Source: Haliea sp963974125
GTDB lineage: Bacteria > Pseudomonadota > Gammaproteobacteria > Pseudomonadales > Halieaceae
Direction of reading: 5' to 3'
DNA length: 64,000 bases
Assembly (NCBI GenBank): GCA_963974125.1
Contig: CAXBCH010000009.1
Location: forward strand, 52,954 to 116,953
In this document: piece by piece, positions 16,236 to 25,128 of the stretch
How positions within the stretch are numbered: position 1 is the first letter of the stretch
Layout of the letters: each line of letters starts with the position of its first letter
Made by a program: the position numbers and the translations under genes
The notes under the pieces: generated by a model
What the model was told of the DNA's origin: nothing
Databases searched by the model: none
Seen by the model: only the letters and a program-made list of their open reading frames with translations

Positions 16236-17570
16236 TCAGCCACTTTCCAGTTGCTTCTGGCGTTCGATTTCCGAATCCATGTACTGAATCCATTGCCTGG
16301 CGTACTGCGCTGACCGCTCGTCACGGCCGGCGGCCTGGAACGCTTCCCGCGCCTTTTCATACTGCTTGGTATTGAAGTAGGCCATGCCCAGCACCAGCCT
16401 GGCGGAATCCGGACGGCGTACGCCACCGCGCTGCAGGCCCCGGGTGATCGCGGTGATGGCCTCCTCATTGCGGTCGCCATCCAGATATATGTTGCCCAGG
16501 CGGGCATAAAGCTCGCCGTCTTCGGACTTGGCCGCGGCCTTCTCCATCGCCGGGATGGCATCTTCCACTTCCTGGGCCTGGCGCAGGGCATTGCCGAGAA
16601 TCTCGTAATTGCGCGAGTTATCCTCGATCGATTTGTTCTTGAGCCCCTTGTCCATCACCTTGGCGGCCTTGTAGGGCACCTCGGCGTTCAGGTAGAGATA
16701 GGCCATGGTGACCTGCTCCGTCCCCTTGTCGAGCATGTCCTGCACGTAGGCGGTTTCCATGGCGGCGAGCTGCTTGCTATCCCGCTTCTGTTCGCCGTAC
16801 ATGTGGGACAGCTGGACCCAGTACTGCTTGTCGGGATAGTGCTTGAGCAATTCTTCCAGCACCCTCACGGTGTTGGTAATGTCACCTTTCTCGAAGTAGA
16901 GGAACCGCGCGAGGTTGTACCACTGCTCCTTGGGCGTCTTGTCCTTTTCCTGGTACAGGGAGATCGCCTTCTCCACATTGGTCAAGGCCTTGGTGTAGTC
17001 ATTGAGCTGGTAATAACCCTGAGCGAGCAGAACATAGGCCTCCTCGTTCGGGTTCTCGTTCAGCTTGAACCAGTCCAGCAGTGCATTGACACCCTGCTGC
17101 CAGCGCTCCTGTACAAAGTACAGCTGGGCAATGGTGTAGCGGGTGTTGATCTCCATTGCCAGCGGGATATCCGGCTGCCTGACCACGTTTTCATAGGCCT
17201 GCAGGGCAGCGTTATAGTCTTCCCGGGTGTAGTGTATGAAAGCGTACAGGTTGTAGACGTTGGCGAGCTCGTAGCTGTTCAGTTCGTTCTTGCCACCCGC
17301 GGACAGCATGTCGTCCAGAACACGCGAGGCGGTCGCCAGATCGTTGGCCTCGGCCGCGGCCTGGGCCTCGGCCAGCTTTTCATAAACCTGGTTGCGCAGC
17401 GCCGGCGTGCGCCGCGTCTCCCGTTGCTCGCCTTCCTCCTGGGCCACGGCCGCAGCAAACGGCCGCAAACCGAGTTCAGACTGGACCTGGGTCACGGCGA
17501 CCTGGGCCACCGCCACCGGCAGCGCCAGCAGCGCTGCCCGCAGCCAGATACCGGAATCATGGAGTTTCAT
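16236..17570 (-). CDS. Periplasmic tetratricopeptide-repeat protein of the TonB cluster
   Basis: 444 aa from the ATG at 17570, chosen because a signal peptide follows at once (MKLHDSGIWLRAALLALPVAVAQ). The rest is a chain of TPR-like helical pairs, for example NVYNLYAFIHYTREDYNAAL, EAYVLLAQGYYQLNDYTKAL and ARLVLGMAYFNTKQYEKARE. Genes for TPR proteins accompany TonB2-type systems in Vibrio, Shewanella and relatives. Its role there is likely as a scaffold or partner of TonB in the periplasm, but this is not proven. Last gene of the DUF3450 to TonB operon, 13 nt after tonB. Confidence 0.85.
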   Translation of the reverse strand: MKLHDSGIWLRAALLALPVAVAQVAVTQVQSELGLRPFAAAVAQEEGEQRETRRTPALRNQVYEKLAEAQAAAEANDLATASRVLDDMLSAGGKNELNSYELANVYNLYAFIHYTREDYNAALQAYENVVRQPDIPLAMEINTRYTIAQLYFVQERWQQGVNALLDWFKLNENPNEEAYVLLAQGYYQLNDYTKALTNVEKAISLYQEKDKTPKEQWYNLARFLYFEKGDITNTVRVLEELLKHYPDKQYWVQLSHMYGEQKRDSKQLAAMETAYVQDMLDKGTEQVTMAYLYLNAEVPYKAAKVMDKGLKNKSIEDNSRNYEILGNALRQAQEVEDAIPAMEKAAAKSEDGELYARLGNIYLDGDRNEEAITAITRGLQRGGVRRPDSARLVLGMAYFNTKQYEKAREAFQAAGRDERSAQYARQWIQYMDSEIERQKQLESG

Positions 17571-17583
17571 ACGTACCACCACC

Positions 17584-18186
17584 CTAGTTTTCCAGCTCAT
17601 AGGTAAACAAGTTCTGCACGCCGGCCACCTCAATGGGCTCACCGTCCACCACCCGCGGCCGGTACTTGAATTTCTCCGCGGCCTTGATGGAAGCGGACTC
17701 GAAGACCCCCGAGGGCTGGCAGTCAACCGCGCGCGGATCACGAATGGAGCCGGTGCGGGTTACCGTATATTCGACGATACAGTACCCAGAGATACCGCGG
17801 GTCTGGGCCCGGCGCGGGTAGACCGGAGCAACCTTCACAATCGGAAGATACTCGCCATCGCCGCTGATTCCCGTGGCACTGATCTGCACATCGACCTGAG
17901 CCCTTGGTGCAGTGTTCACCACATCCAGATCCATGTCCATGTCGATATCCGGTGTCGGCAATTCAGGTGGCGGCTCTTCCGGATCTTCCACCTTGTCAGG
18001 CTTCGGCTGCTTGACGTTCACTTCGATCTCATCTTCGGGCACGATAATATCGGCGATCTTTCTCGCCTCGACATCTTCCTGCTCATACTCGGTATCAATG
18101 AGGCTGTGCATCAGGAAAAACAGACCGATCGCAACGGGAACCGCTACCAGTGCACCGACCAGCACCCTCACAAAGCTACTGCCCAT
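17584..18186 (-). CDS. tonB: Energy transducer TonB
   Basis: 200 aa. One N-terminal transmembrane helix (VRVLVGALVAVPVAIGLFFLM), an acidic and proline-containing periplasmic linker (EDPEEPPPELPTPDIDMDMDLD), then a C-terminal TonB domain beginning VKVAPVYPRRAQTRGISGYC with the YPRRA motif. It passes the energy of the ExbB/ExbD motor to outer-membrane receptors. The linker is short, as in TonB2-type proteins, rather than the long Pro-Lys linker of classical TonB. Confidence 0.92.
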   Translation of the reverse strand: MGSSFVRVLVGALVAVPVAIGLFFLMHSLIDTEYEQEDVEARKIADIIVPEDEIEVNVKQPKPDKVEDPEEPPPELPTPDIDMDMDLDVVNTAPRAQVDVQISATGISGDGEYLPIVKVAPVYPRRAQTRGISGYCIVEYTVTRTGSIRDPRAVDCQPSGVFESASIKAAEKFKYRPRVVDGEPIEVAGVQNLFTYELEN

Positions 18187-18191
18187 TACTA

Positions 18192-18608
18192 TTAAACCTC
18201 GTCATCCGTTGAAATGCACGGCGGAGCTGTCAGCATGGGCCGTAATTCATCAATCAGTTGTTCCACGACATATGCCGGCGTCTCACGGTCAACCTGGACC
18301 ACCACGTTTGCCTGTGGTGCCTCTTTCTTGGCTGCTTCAGCCAGGCGCATGGCACGATCCAGCGATACGCGGTTCTTGTCATAGTGAATCTCGCCACGAC
18401 TGTCGACCGCGAAGATGATGGTACCGCGCTCGCAGGCTTCGGTGGTCGTGGCCTGGGGCTTCATCAATTCGACACCCGGTTCCTTGACGAACGAGGACGT
18501 CACGATGAAGAAAATCAACATGATGAACACGACGTCCAGCATAGGCGTCAGGTCGATGGTGCTTTCATTGCCGGCGGGCTTGCGCGCGGCGCCTTCTCTC
18601 ATGCTCAT
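18192..18608 (-). CDS. exbD: ExbD/TolR family biopolymer transport protein (second copy)
   Basis: 138 aa. Single transmembrane helix with the proton-path Asp in the signature IDLTPMLDVVFIMLIFFIVTSSF, then a periplasmic domain containing KPQATTTEACERG and the dimerisation segment. It forms the proton channel with ExbB. Located 2 nt after the preceding exbD stop. Two different exbD genes occur in tandem; either may pair with the short ExbB, or they may form a heterodimer. Confidence 0.92.
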   Translation of the reverse strand: MSMREGAARKPAGNESTIDLTPMLDVVFIMLIFFIVTSSFVKEPGVELMKPQATTTEACERGTIIFAVDSRGEIHYDKNRVSLDRAMRLAEAAKKEAPQANVVVQVDRETPAYVVEQLIDELRPMLTAPPCISTDDEV

Positions 18609-18610
18609 GG

Positions 18611-19018
18611 CTACTGCTGCCCTCCGCTGGCCCAGTTGACCGAGGGTGCGCCCGCCTCGCGAGCGGCATCGGCGACGTCAACGACAGTACCGGACCGGGC
18701 ACCTTTCTCGACCTTGATGGTGACGCCCTGTTCCGGATCGTTGGCCAGCAGGCGCTGGATATTGGCGCGCACCGCGCGCGTGTCAACCCGACGATTCTCC
18801 ATCCAGATCTGGTCGTCACTGCGAATCTGGACCAGGATGCTGGTGGCGTCGCTGGGGTCGGACTTGGAGGCGTCCGGCCGGTTGATCTCAACCCCTGCCT
18901 CCTTGATAAAGGACGCCACTACGATGAAGAAAATGAGCATGATAAACACGACGTCCAGCATTGGCGTCAGGTCGATCTCTGCTCCTTCCTCTTCATTATG
19001 TCTTGCAAGTCTGCGCAT
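18611..19018 (-). CDS. exbD: ExbD/TolR family biopolymer transport protein (first copy)
   Basis: 135 aa with the same IDLTPMLDVVFIMLIFFIVVASF membrane segment and conserved Asp, but a diverged periplasmic part (KSDPSDATSILVQIRSDDQI). The near-identical membrane helices and different periplasmic domains fit an ancient tandem duplication with division of labour. Confidence 0.92.
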   Translation of the reverse strand: MRRLARHNEEEGAEIDLTPMLDVVFIMLIFFIVVASFIKEAGVEINRPDASKSDPSDATSILVQIRSDDQIWMENRRVDTRAVRANIQRLLANDPEQGVTIKVEKGARSGTVVDVADAAREAGAPSVNWASGGQQ

Positions 19019-19043
19019 CTGATAGCTACCTTTGGACGTCCGT

Positions 19044-19562
19044 TCAGTGATCGGACGTCAAGTTATCCTGAAGATATTCCTGTTCCCGCGTCGCCATGCG
19101 AGTGATGTAGGTGTTGGCGAAGAGCCCGGACAGTGCGGCTACCATGCCGGCCATGGTGGGGATGGTGGAACGCTCCACCCCGCCAGCCATTGACTTGGCA
19201 TCACCACCGCCGGTCACTGCCATGACGTTGAACACCTCGATCATCCCGGTCACTGTACCCAGCAGGCCGAGTAGCGGGCACAGGGCCACCAGCGTTGCGA
19301 TCACCGGCAAATTGGCGTTGATCGCCTCGCGGCTCTGGGACAGCAGGCGCATGCGCACCTGCTTGGCGTTCCAGGACTTGCGCTCGGAGCGCGCTTCCCA
19401 GGCCTTGATCACCTCGAAGACTTCCTTGCGCCAGGTAAAGGTGAAATACCACAGGCGCTCAAAAATCAGCGTCCACATCACGAACACCAGGATGGCGATG
19501 AGCCAGAGCACATCCCCGCCCTTGTCCATAAAGGCGAGTACGGCGTCGAATATACCTCCCAT
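19044..19562 (-). CDS. exbB: ExbB/TolQ family proton channel protein
   Basis: 172 aa, the short TonB2-type form: first membrane segment GGDVLWLIAILVFVMWTLIFERLW, then VIATLVALCPLLGLLGTVTGMIEVF and the GGVERSTIPTMAGMVAALSGLF segment typical of ExbB TM2/TM3. With ExbD it uses the proton gradient to drive TonB. The surroundings (an ExbB-like long protein upstream and two ExbD downstream) match the TtpC-ExbB2-ExbD2-TonB2 order. Confidence 0.92.
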   Translation of the reverse strand: MGGIFDAVLAFMDKGGDVLWLIAILVFVMWTLIFERLWYFTFTWRKEVFEVIKAWEARSERKSWNAKQVRMRLLSQSREAINANLPVIATLVALCPLLGLLGTVTGMIEVFNVMAVTGGGDAKSMAGGVERSTIPTMAGMVAALSGLFANTYITRMATREQEYLQDNLTSDH

Positions 19563-19576
19563 GGTCGAACCCCTGT

Positions 19577-20956
19577 CTACTTGGCGTTGGCTTCGGAGTG
19601 CTCTGCCACGATGCCGGTCGCCTGCTCATTCAGTACGTGGATGATGCGCTGGGCGCGACCATTCACGATCGTGTGCAGCAGCACGGTGGGAATCGCAACC
19701 AGCAGGCCCAGAACGGTAGTCACCAGGGCGCTGGAGATACCGCCGGCCATTGCTTTCGGGTCGCCTGCACCAAAGATGGTGATGGCCTGGAAGGTAATGA
19801 TCATGCCGGTAACAGTACCCAGCAGACCCATCAATGGCGCCACCGCAGCGATGATCTTCAACAGGGTAAGACCGGATTCCAGCCGCGGAGTTTCGCGCAT
19901 GACGCCCTCGGCCATCTTCAGCTCCAGGGTCTCGGGATCCATGCCCGGGTTGTCCTCGTGAACCTTGAGCACGCGGCCGAGCGGGTTGTTGCTGTTGGCA
20001 GTATTGCTCTTCAGCTGGCTGCTGACCTTGGCGCCGACCACGGACAGGACGATCAGGCGGAAGATGGCCAGAATAAAGGCAAATACGCCCACCGCAGTGA
20101 TCGCGTAGCCGACGTAGCCGCCCTGGTGCCAGCGCTCTTCCAGCGTCGGGCTGTCAATGATGGCCGCCAGGAAGGAACCGCCAGTCGGACCGGTGGGGTC
20201 GATTCCAAATGTGTGCATGCCGCTGTCCGCGTGGGCCAGAGTCTCGGCCCAGTCGGTATAACGGCCGGCTGGCTGGCGCGGAAGCACGCTCAAGGTATCA
20301 TTGTTGTAGGCAAGGTAGTTGCCCTCCATGTCGATGATGTTGAACGCACCGATACGCACGACTTCGCGCTCTGAGCGCTCGCCCGCGGCACTGGCCACTT
20401 CCGCGGTGAACTCCGACACGTTGCCGGTCTCGGTGATTTCCCGCAGCAGCTCGTACCAGACGCGCTCGATTTCCTCAATGCGCGGCAGCTTGTCCGAGTT
20501 GCTCATCTTGTTGATCAACTCGCGGAGAAATTCGCCCCGGTCGGGATACTGCGCAGACACCAGTGATACTTCAAAAGTGGACGCGAGGTCACCAGAGGCC
20601 GCGGTCAGGTGGCCGAACAGTTCGGTGAGGGAGCCGAGGCGCTCACGCAGCTGGTCCTGCTTGGCCGCAACCAGCAGTTCGTTTTCCTCGAACTGGTTTT
20701 CCAGCCGGGTGGATTCCTCCTCCTGGCGGGTGCGCTCGGCCTCAGCCTCCCGCAGCAAGCGTGCCTGGTCGGCCTTGGCAGCGGCGAACTCCCTTTCACG
20801 CTGGGCGTTCTCGCGCGCCTCGGTCGCCTGGCCCTGCTTTACCAGGCCGAGCAGTTCATCGAGAGTCGCGGCCTCCTCCTGGGCATTGGCTGCTCCGGAA
20901 ATGGCCAGCGCACCGCCCAAAACCAGGGCTGGAAAAATCTTGTTCAGCGCTTTCAT
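19577..20956 (-). CDS. Long ExbB-like protein (TtpC-type TonB2 accessory)
   Basis: 459 aa. A signal peptide (MKALNKIFPALVLGGALAISGAANA) is followed by a long charged coiled coil (about 45-110, rich in AREN/REAEAERTRQEEE) and a periplasmic region. A C-terminal ExbB/TolQ domain with three membrane helices follows, including LLKIIAAVAPLMGLLGTVTG and GGISSALVTTVLGLLVAIPT. This layout is that of TtpC, required for TonB2 function in Vibrio. It starts one nucleotide inside the DUF3450 stop (TAATG), so the two are translationally coupled. Confidence 0.9.
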   Translation of the reverse strand: MKALNKIFPALVLGGALAISGAANAQEEAATLDELLGLVKQGQATEARENAQREREFAAAKADQARLLREAEAERTRQEEESTRLENQFEENELLVAAKQDQLRERLGSLTELFGHLTAASGDLASTFEVSLVSAQYPDRGEFLRELINKMSNSDKLPRIEEIERVWYELLREITETGNVSEFTAEVASAAGERSEREVVRIGAFNIIDMEGNYLAYNNDTLSVLPRQPAGRYTDWAETLAHADSGMHTFGIDPTGPTGGSFLAAIIDSPTLEERWHQGGYVGYAITAVGVFAFILAIFRLIVLSVVGAKVSSQLKSNTANSNNPLGRVLKVHEDNPGMDPETLELKMAEGVMRETPRLESGLTLLKIIAAVAPLMGLLGTVTGMIITFQAITIFGAGDPKAMAGGISSALVTTVLGLLVAIPTVLLHTIVNGRAQRIIHVLNEQATGIVAEHSEANAK

Positions 20957-21741
20957 TATTCAGCCTCCGGTGCATGTACGGGCATGTTGAGAAGATCGAT
21001 AGTGGCCTGTCTGTTGGCTATCCGGACCCCCTTGCGGATCTCGGCGGCATAGTCGCCCGAATCCAGCGGTTCCCAACTCCTGGTGTCGTTGTTCCAGACG
21101 CCGCTTTCATTGCCGTCGGTGCTCTGGTAGACCAGGGAAATCCGGCCGATGCGGAGGAAGTCCACGTCGCGGGTGGTACCGTTGATTTCGATGGCATCAC
21201 TGTAGGTATCGAAGCCGCGGCCGTACTGAAGCTCGATGTTGTAGGCTTCCAGCACCTGGCGGAACTTCTCGGCTACCGCCAGATCCGACCGGTCGACGTT
21301 GTTGCGCAGGAACGCAATGCGCTGAAGACGCTCATCGAGATTGAAGGGAACATCCAGCTTGATGAACTGCTCAAGGCTGTCAATCATGCGGATAACCAGC
21401 GGCGTCATCTGCCGCTGGATAACCGTGACTTCGTTGATGGACTCCTCGATGTCGTCAATGCGCCGCAGCTGGTTGTCGATCTGCCGCTGCAGGCGCGCGT
21501 TGTAGACCTTGAGGCCGTCAACCTGCTTCATGACCGCCTTGTAGTCGGTCAGCAGGTCGCGGGTCTCGTCCGCCAGGCGGTCGATCCTCACCTGTGACTC
21601 ACGCGCAGCCTTGTTGCGGGACTCCCCGACCTCGAGGATGGCGTTGAGGTTATTGGCTTGCACTGCTGCCGTGGCACCAAACAAGGTGCCGGTGGCTACC
21701 AGCGCAGCGATCAATGCGTTCTTCAATCGATGCATAGTCAT
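20956..21741 (-). CDS. DUF3450 periplasmic coiled-coil protein, first gene of the TonB cluster
   Basis: 261 aa from the ATG at 21741, selected because AGGAAG stands 10 nt before it; the longer frame from 21768 has no ribosome site. Signal peptide MTMHRLKNALIAALVATGTLFGATAAVQA, then a coiled-coil region (RKAARESQVRIDRLADETRDLL to about residue 110) and a C-terminal part with LRIGRISLVYQSTDGN. DUF3450 proteins head TonB2-type operons in many marine gammaproteobacteria; their molecular role is not established. The 262-nt gap upstream (21742-22003) probably holds the operon promoter but no convincing element or Fur box was identified. Confidence 0.88.
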   Translation of the reverse strand: MTMHRLKNALIAALVATGTLFGATAAVQANNLNAILEVGESRNKAARESQVRIDRLADETRDLLTDYKAVMKQVDGLKVYNARLQRQIDNQLRRIDDIEESINEVTVIQRQMTPLVIRMIDSLEQFIKLDVPFNLDERLQRIAFLRNNVDRSDLAVAEKFRQVLEAYNIELQYGRGFDTYSDAIEINGTTRDVDFLRIGRISLVYQSTDGNESGVWNNDTRSWEPLDSGDYAAEIRKGVRIANRQATIDLLNMPVHAPEAE

Positions 21742-22003
21742 GGGAATTGTGCTTCCTATTTCCAACAAGAGTGATTCAGAGCTGAGACAGCGTGACTCGG
21801 TACTAGGTTATACGATACTGCGTTGTATAGTGGAAAATTCTGGGCCGGTAAACCGAGGTGAAGAATTTAAACCCATCACACCGTCATTTTCAATCAATCA
21901 CAGGCAGTGCTCTGGTCATTTCCCGAAAACGTGTAGAAAGGTTACAGCAAAACTCCCCGCAATCGCCGAAAGTAACACTTGTTGGCGTCAAGCAACTGCA
22001 TGT

Positions 22004-22519
22004 TCAGGCCTCCGCCCGCTCATAAACCACAAAAGCATAGGGATATGGGTTGTCGGACGTCGCCGCGTGTTCTTCCCTGGCAATTTCCCGCCAGGCAGCG
22101 GGATTCAGCGGCGGAAACCAGGTATCGCCGGCAACTTCCGCGTGCACTTCCGTAACATAGAGGCGGCTCACCAGGGGCAGGGCTGCCGCATAGATCTGCG
22201 CGCCACCGATAACCACGAGCTCTTCCGCACCGCTCGCCGCCGCGAGCGCCTGGGCAGAGTCCAATGCCGCCTCAAGGGAAGCGGCCACCGCAACGCCCTC
22301 AGCGGACCAGTTGCCGCGCCGCGAAATCACGATATTGGGCCGGCCCGGCAGCGGCCTGCCAATGGACTCGAAGGTCTTGCGCCCCATGATGACGGGCTTG
22401 CCGAGCGTGGTGCGCTTGAAATGGCGCAGATCCCCGGGCAGGTGCCAGGGCAGGCCATTGTCGCGGCCAATAACCCCATTGGCAGCCATGGCGACCATCA
22501 AGGCAAGCCTGGCAGTCAC
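22004..22519 (-). CDS. folA: Dihydrofolate reductase
   Basis: 171 aa. LALMVAMAANGVIGRDNGLP, then LPWHLPGDLRHFKRTT with the catalytic Asp, KPVIMGRKTFESIGRPLPGR (NADPH site), and GGAQIYAAAL. It reduces dihydrofolate to tetrahydrofolate with NADPH, regenerating the folate oxidised by ThyA encoded just upstream (2 nt apart). Confidence 0.96.
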   Translation of the reverse strand: MTARLALMVAMAANGVIGRDNGLPWHLPGDLRHFKRTTLGKPVIMGRKTFESIGRPLPGRPNIVISRRGNWSAEGVAVAASLEAALDSAQALAAASGAEELVVIGGAQIYAAALPLVSRLYVTEVHAEVAGDTWFPPLNPAAWREIAREEHAATSDNPYPYAFVVYERAEA

Positions 22520-22521
22520 CG

Positions 22522-23355
22522 CTAGATCGCCACCGGCGCTGCGATGTGCGGGTGTGGATCGTAGTCGTGCAGGCGGAAGTCCTCGAAGCGGTAGTCGTAA
22601 ATCGAGGGCGGCCGGCGCAGGATTTCCAGCCGCGGCAACGGCCTTGGCTCGCGAGACAGTTGCTCGCGCACCTGCTGGAGATGATTACTGTATATGTGCG
22701 AGTCGCCGGTACAGATGACGATCTCGCCTGGCTCCAGGTCGCACTGCTGGGCCAGCATCAGGGTCAACAGCGCCAGGCTGGCGGTGTTGTAGGGCAACCC
22801 CAGGAAGGAATCGCTGGAGCGAATCAGCAGCTGGGACGACAACTTTCCCTCCGCCACATAGAACTGGTACAGGAGATGACAGGGAGGCAAAGCCATCCGG
22901 CCCGCCCTGACATTGTCCTGCGGGCTCATTTTCTCGTCCGGCAGGAACTCGACGTTCCAGCCGTGAAACAGGATGCGGCGACTGTCGGGATTGTTGCGCA
23001 GGCAATCCATTACGTAGTCGATCTGATTGATGCTGCCGCCGTCGCGGGTTGGCCAGGCCGTCCACTGGGCGCCGTAGATCGGCCCCAGATCACCCGTCTC
23101 GGTAGCCCACTCGTCCCAGATGCTGACCCCGTTCTCTTTCAGCCAGCGGGTGTTGGTGTCGCCACTGAGAAACCAGATCAGCTCGTTGACGATGCTCTTC
23201 AGGTGCAGTTTCTTGGTAGTCAGCAGCGGAAACCCGTCCGCCAGGTGGTGGCGAAACTGGCGCCCGAACACCGACAGGGTGCCAGTACCCGTGCGGTCAC
23301 CCTTGACGGTACCGTGATCGAGAATATCCTGCAGCAGGTCAAGGTATTGCCTCAT
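22522..23355 (-). CDS. thyA: Thymidylate synthase
   Basis: 277 aa. RTGTGTLSVFGRQFRHHLADG at the N-terminus, catalytic Cys in ALPPCHLLYQFYV, RSSDSFLGLPYNTASLALL and the dUMP contact HIYSNHLQQ. It methylates dUMP to dTMP using methylene-tetrahydrofolate. Its ATG overlaps the lgt stop (ATGA), and folA follows, giving an lgt-thyA-folA operon. Confidence 0.97.
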   Translation of the reverse strand: MRQYLDLLQDILDHGTVKGDRTGTGTLSVFGRQFRHHLADGFPLLTTKKLHLKSIVNELIWFLSGDTNTRWLKENGVSIWDEWATETGDLGPIYGAQWTAWPTRDGGSINQIDYVMDCLRNNPDSRRILFHGWNVEFLPDEKMSPQDNVRAGRMALPPCHLLYQFYVAEGKLSSQLLIRSSDSFLGLPYNTASLALLTLMLAQQCDLEPGEIVICTGDSHIYSNHLQQVREQLSREPRPLPRLEILRRPPSIYDYRFEDFRLHDYDPHPHIAAPVAI

Positions 23356-24161
23356 TTACGCGACTCCCCCACGGTCAATCCCGGGCGACGATAGGCCCAC
23401 CACAGCAGGAACAGGCCCAGCGCCAGCATCGGCAGGCAGAGCAGCTGGCCCCGGGTGAGCCAGCCAAAGGCCTGGAAGCCGACGTGGGCATCCGGCTCGC
23501 GGAAAAACTCGGCGCCAAAGCGCAAAATCCCGTAGCCGACACAGAACAGTCCGCTGGCGGCCCAGGTCGGGCGCGGCCGGGCAGTGAACCAGAGCATGAT
23601 GAAGAACAGCAGCAGGCCCTCGAGGGCGAACTGATACAGCTGGGATGGGTGGCGCGCCAACTGCAGCGGATCATTGGGGAACACCATTGCCCAGGGCACA
23701 TCCGTGGGTCGGCCCCACAGCTCCTGGCCGATAAAATTTCCCAGCCTGCCCAGCGCCAGTCCCATCGGCGTCAGCAGGGCGGCGAGATCCAGTACCGCCC
23801 CTGGCGCGAGGCCGCGGCTGCGGGCAAACCAGAACAGGGCGATGATCACCCCGAGCAGGCCACCGTGGAATGACATCCCGCCCTGCCAGACCTGCAGCAG
23901 CCAGAGAGGATCTTCCAGCAGGCGCTCACCGCCGTAGAAGAGGGCATAGCCGATACGGCCACCGAGCACCACTCCCAGGGCGCTGAAAAAAACGAGGTCA
24001 TCGATGTGCTCTCGCTGCAGCGGCACATCGGGCCGGGCACTGCGCCTGACACCCAGCCACCAGGCAAAACCCAGCCCTGCCAGGTAAGTGAGTCCGTACC
24101 AGTGCACCTGGGCGGGGCCCAGGGAAAAGGCAACGGGGTCGATATCGGGGTAAGGCAGCAT
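23352..24161 (-). CDS. lgt: Prolipoprotein diacylglyceryl transferase
   Basis: 269 aa from the ATG at 24161, which has a GGAG ribosome site and gives the usual MLPYPDIDPVAFSLGPAQVHWYGL start. Seven-helix inner-membrane enzyme: HGGLLG motif with the essential His, GRLGNFIGQELWGRPTD and RHPSQLYQF. It transfers diacylglyceryl from phosphatidylglycerol to the lipobox cysteine of prelipoproteins; two lipoproteins of this window (50169 and 53903) would be substrates. Confidence 0.96.
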   Translation of the reverse strand: MLPYPDIDPVAFSLGPAQVHWYGLTYLAGLGFAWWLGVRRSARPDVPLQREHIDDLVFFSALGVVLGGRIGYALFYGGERLLEDPLWLLQVWQGGMSFHGGLLGVIIALFWFARSRGLAPGAVLDLAALLTPMGLALGRLGNFIGQELWGRPTDVPWAMVFPNDPLQLARHPSQLYQFALEGLLLFFIMLWFTARPRPTWAASGLFCVGYGILRFGAEFFREPDAHVGFQAFGWLTRGQLLCLPMLALGLFLLWWAYRRPGLTVGESRK

Positions 24162-24318
24162 AATCTCCAGTCTTCGGCACATAGTACGGGCAGTGCCGGC
24201 AAGGGCTCCCCGACCGGCCGCGAGTCACGGCCGCTCATTATCGTGTACGCGAGCCCGATTCACAATTGCGGCGACAGCTGGCAGGATGCAGTCCTGATCC
24301 AAGGAGTGCGACCCCGCG

Positions 24319-25128
24319 ATGTGCCTGATTGTATTCGCCTGGCAGGTGAGGCCCGACTTTCCCCTGGTGGTGGTCGCCAATCGCGACGAGTTCCACCGCC
24401 GCCCCACCGCGCCCTCCGGTTTCTGGCCGGAGCACCCGCAGCTCGTTGCCGGTCGCGACCTGGAAGCGGGCGGAACCTGGATGGGAGTGACCCGCCAGGG
24501 CCGCTTTGCGGCGATCACCAACTACCGCGACCCAAGTCGCAGCCTGCCCGCGGCCCGCTCCCGGGGCGAGCTGCCGCTGGCATTTCTCACCGGCAGTGAC
24601 ACGCCGGAAAGGTTTTTGCAGCAGCTGGCGGACAGGGCCGGCGACTATGCCGGCTTCAACCTGCTGGTGGGCTCCGGGGAGCACCTCTGGTACTTCAGCA
24701 ACAGCAGCGGCGAGAATTGGCCGCGGGCGCTGGCGCCGGGACTCTATGGGCTCAGCAATGCCCGTCTCGATACCCCCTGGCCCAAACTGGAGCTGGCGAG
24801 ATCGCGGCTCGCGCCGTTGCTCGCCACCCCCGCGCTGAGCCACGAGGCGTTGCGCCAGGCGGTATCTGATCGCCGCCTCGCGGCAGAGGAGGACCTGCAT
24901 CCGCTGGGCCTGAGCAATGGCATGGACCGGCAACTCTCGGCCCAGTTTATCGTCACCGCGGAATACGGCACCCGCTCGACCACCAGCTTCTGGCTGCAGC
25001 AAAGCTCCGACACCGGTAGCCTGGCCGCCAGCTGGGAAGAACTCAGTTTTGACCCGGCCGGGCGTGAAATCGGCCGCAGTAGCCTGGCGTTCAGCTGCGC
25101 CAGTGCGGCTCAGACCGGCGGTGCATGA
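24319..25128 (+). CDS. NRDE family (TANGO2-like) protein
   Basis: 269 aa. The family signature is exact: MCLIVFAWQ, then VVVANRDEFHRRPTAP with NRDE, and GGTWMGVTRQGRFAAITNYRD. An Ntn-hydrolase-like fold with an N-terminal Cys2 is typical of the family. Eukaryotic TANGO2 and its homologues have been linked to heme and lipid handling; the bacterial role is not settled. Divergent from lgt; its last 19 nt overlap the end of ptsP on the other strand. Confidence 0.9.
   Translation: MCLIVFAWQVRPDFPLVVVANRDEFHRRPTAPSGFWPEHPQLVAGRDLEAGGTWMGVTRQGRFAAITNYRDPSRSLPAARSRGELPLAFLTGSDTPERFLQQLADRAGDYAGFNLLVGSGEHLWYFSNSSGENWPRALAPGLYGLSNARLDTPWPKLELARSRLAPLLATPALSHEALRQAVSDRRLAAEEDLHPLGLSNGMDRQLSAQFIVTAEYGTRSTTSFWLQQSSDTGSLAASWEELSFDPAGREIGRSSLAFSCASAAQTGGA

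Noticed and set aside
21742..22003. Fur box upstream of the TonB cluster
   Set aside because: AT-rich stretches are present but no convincing GATAATGATAATC-like match was found.
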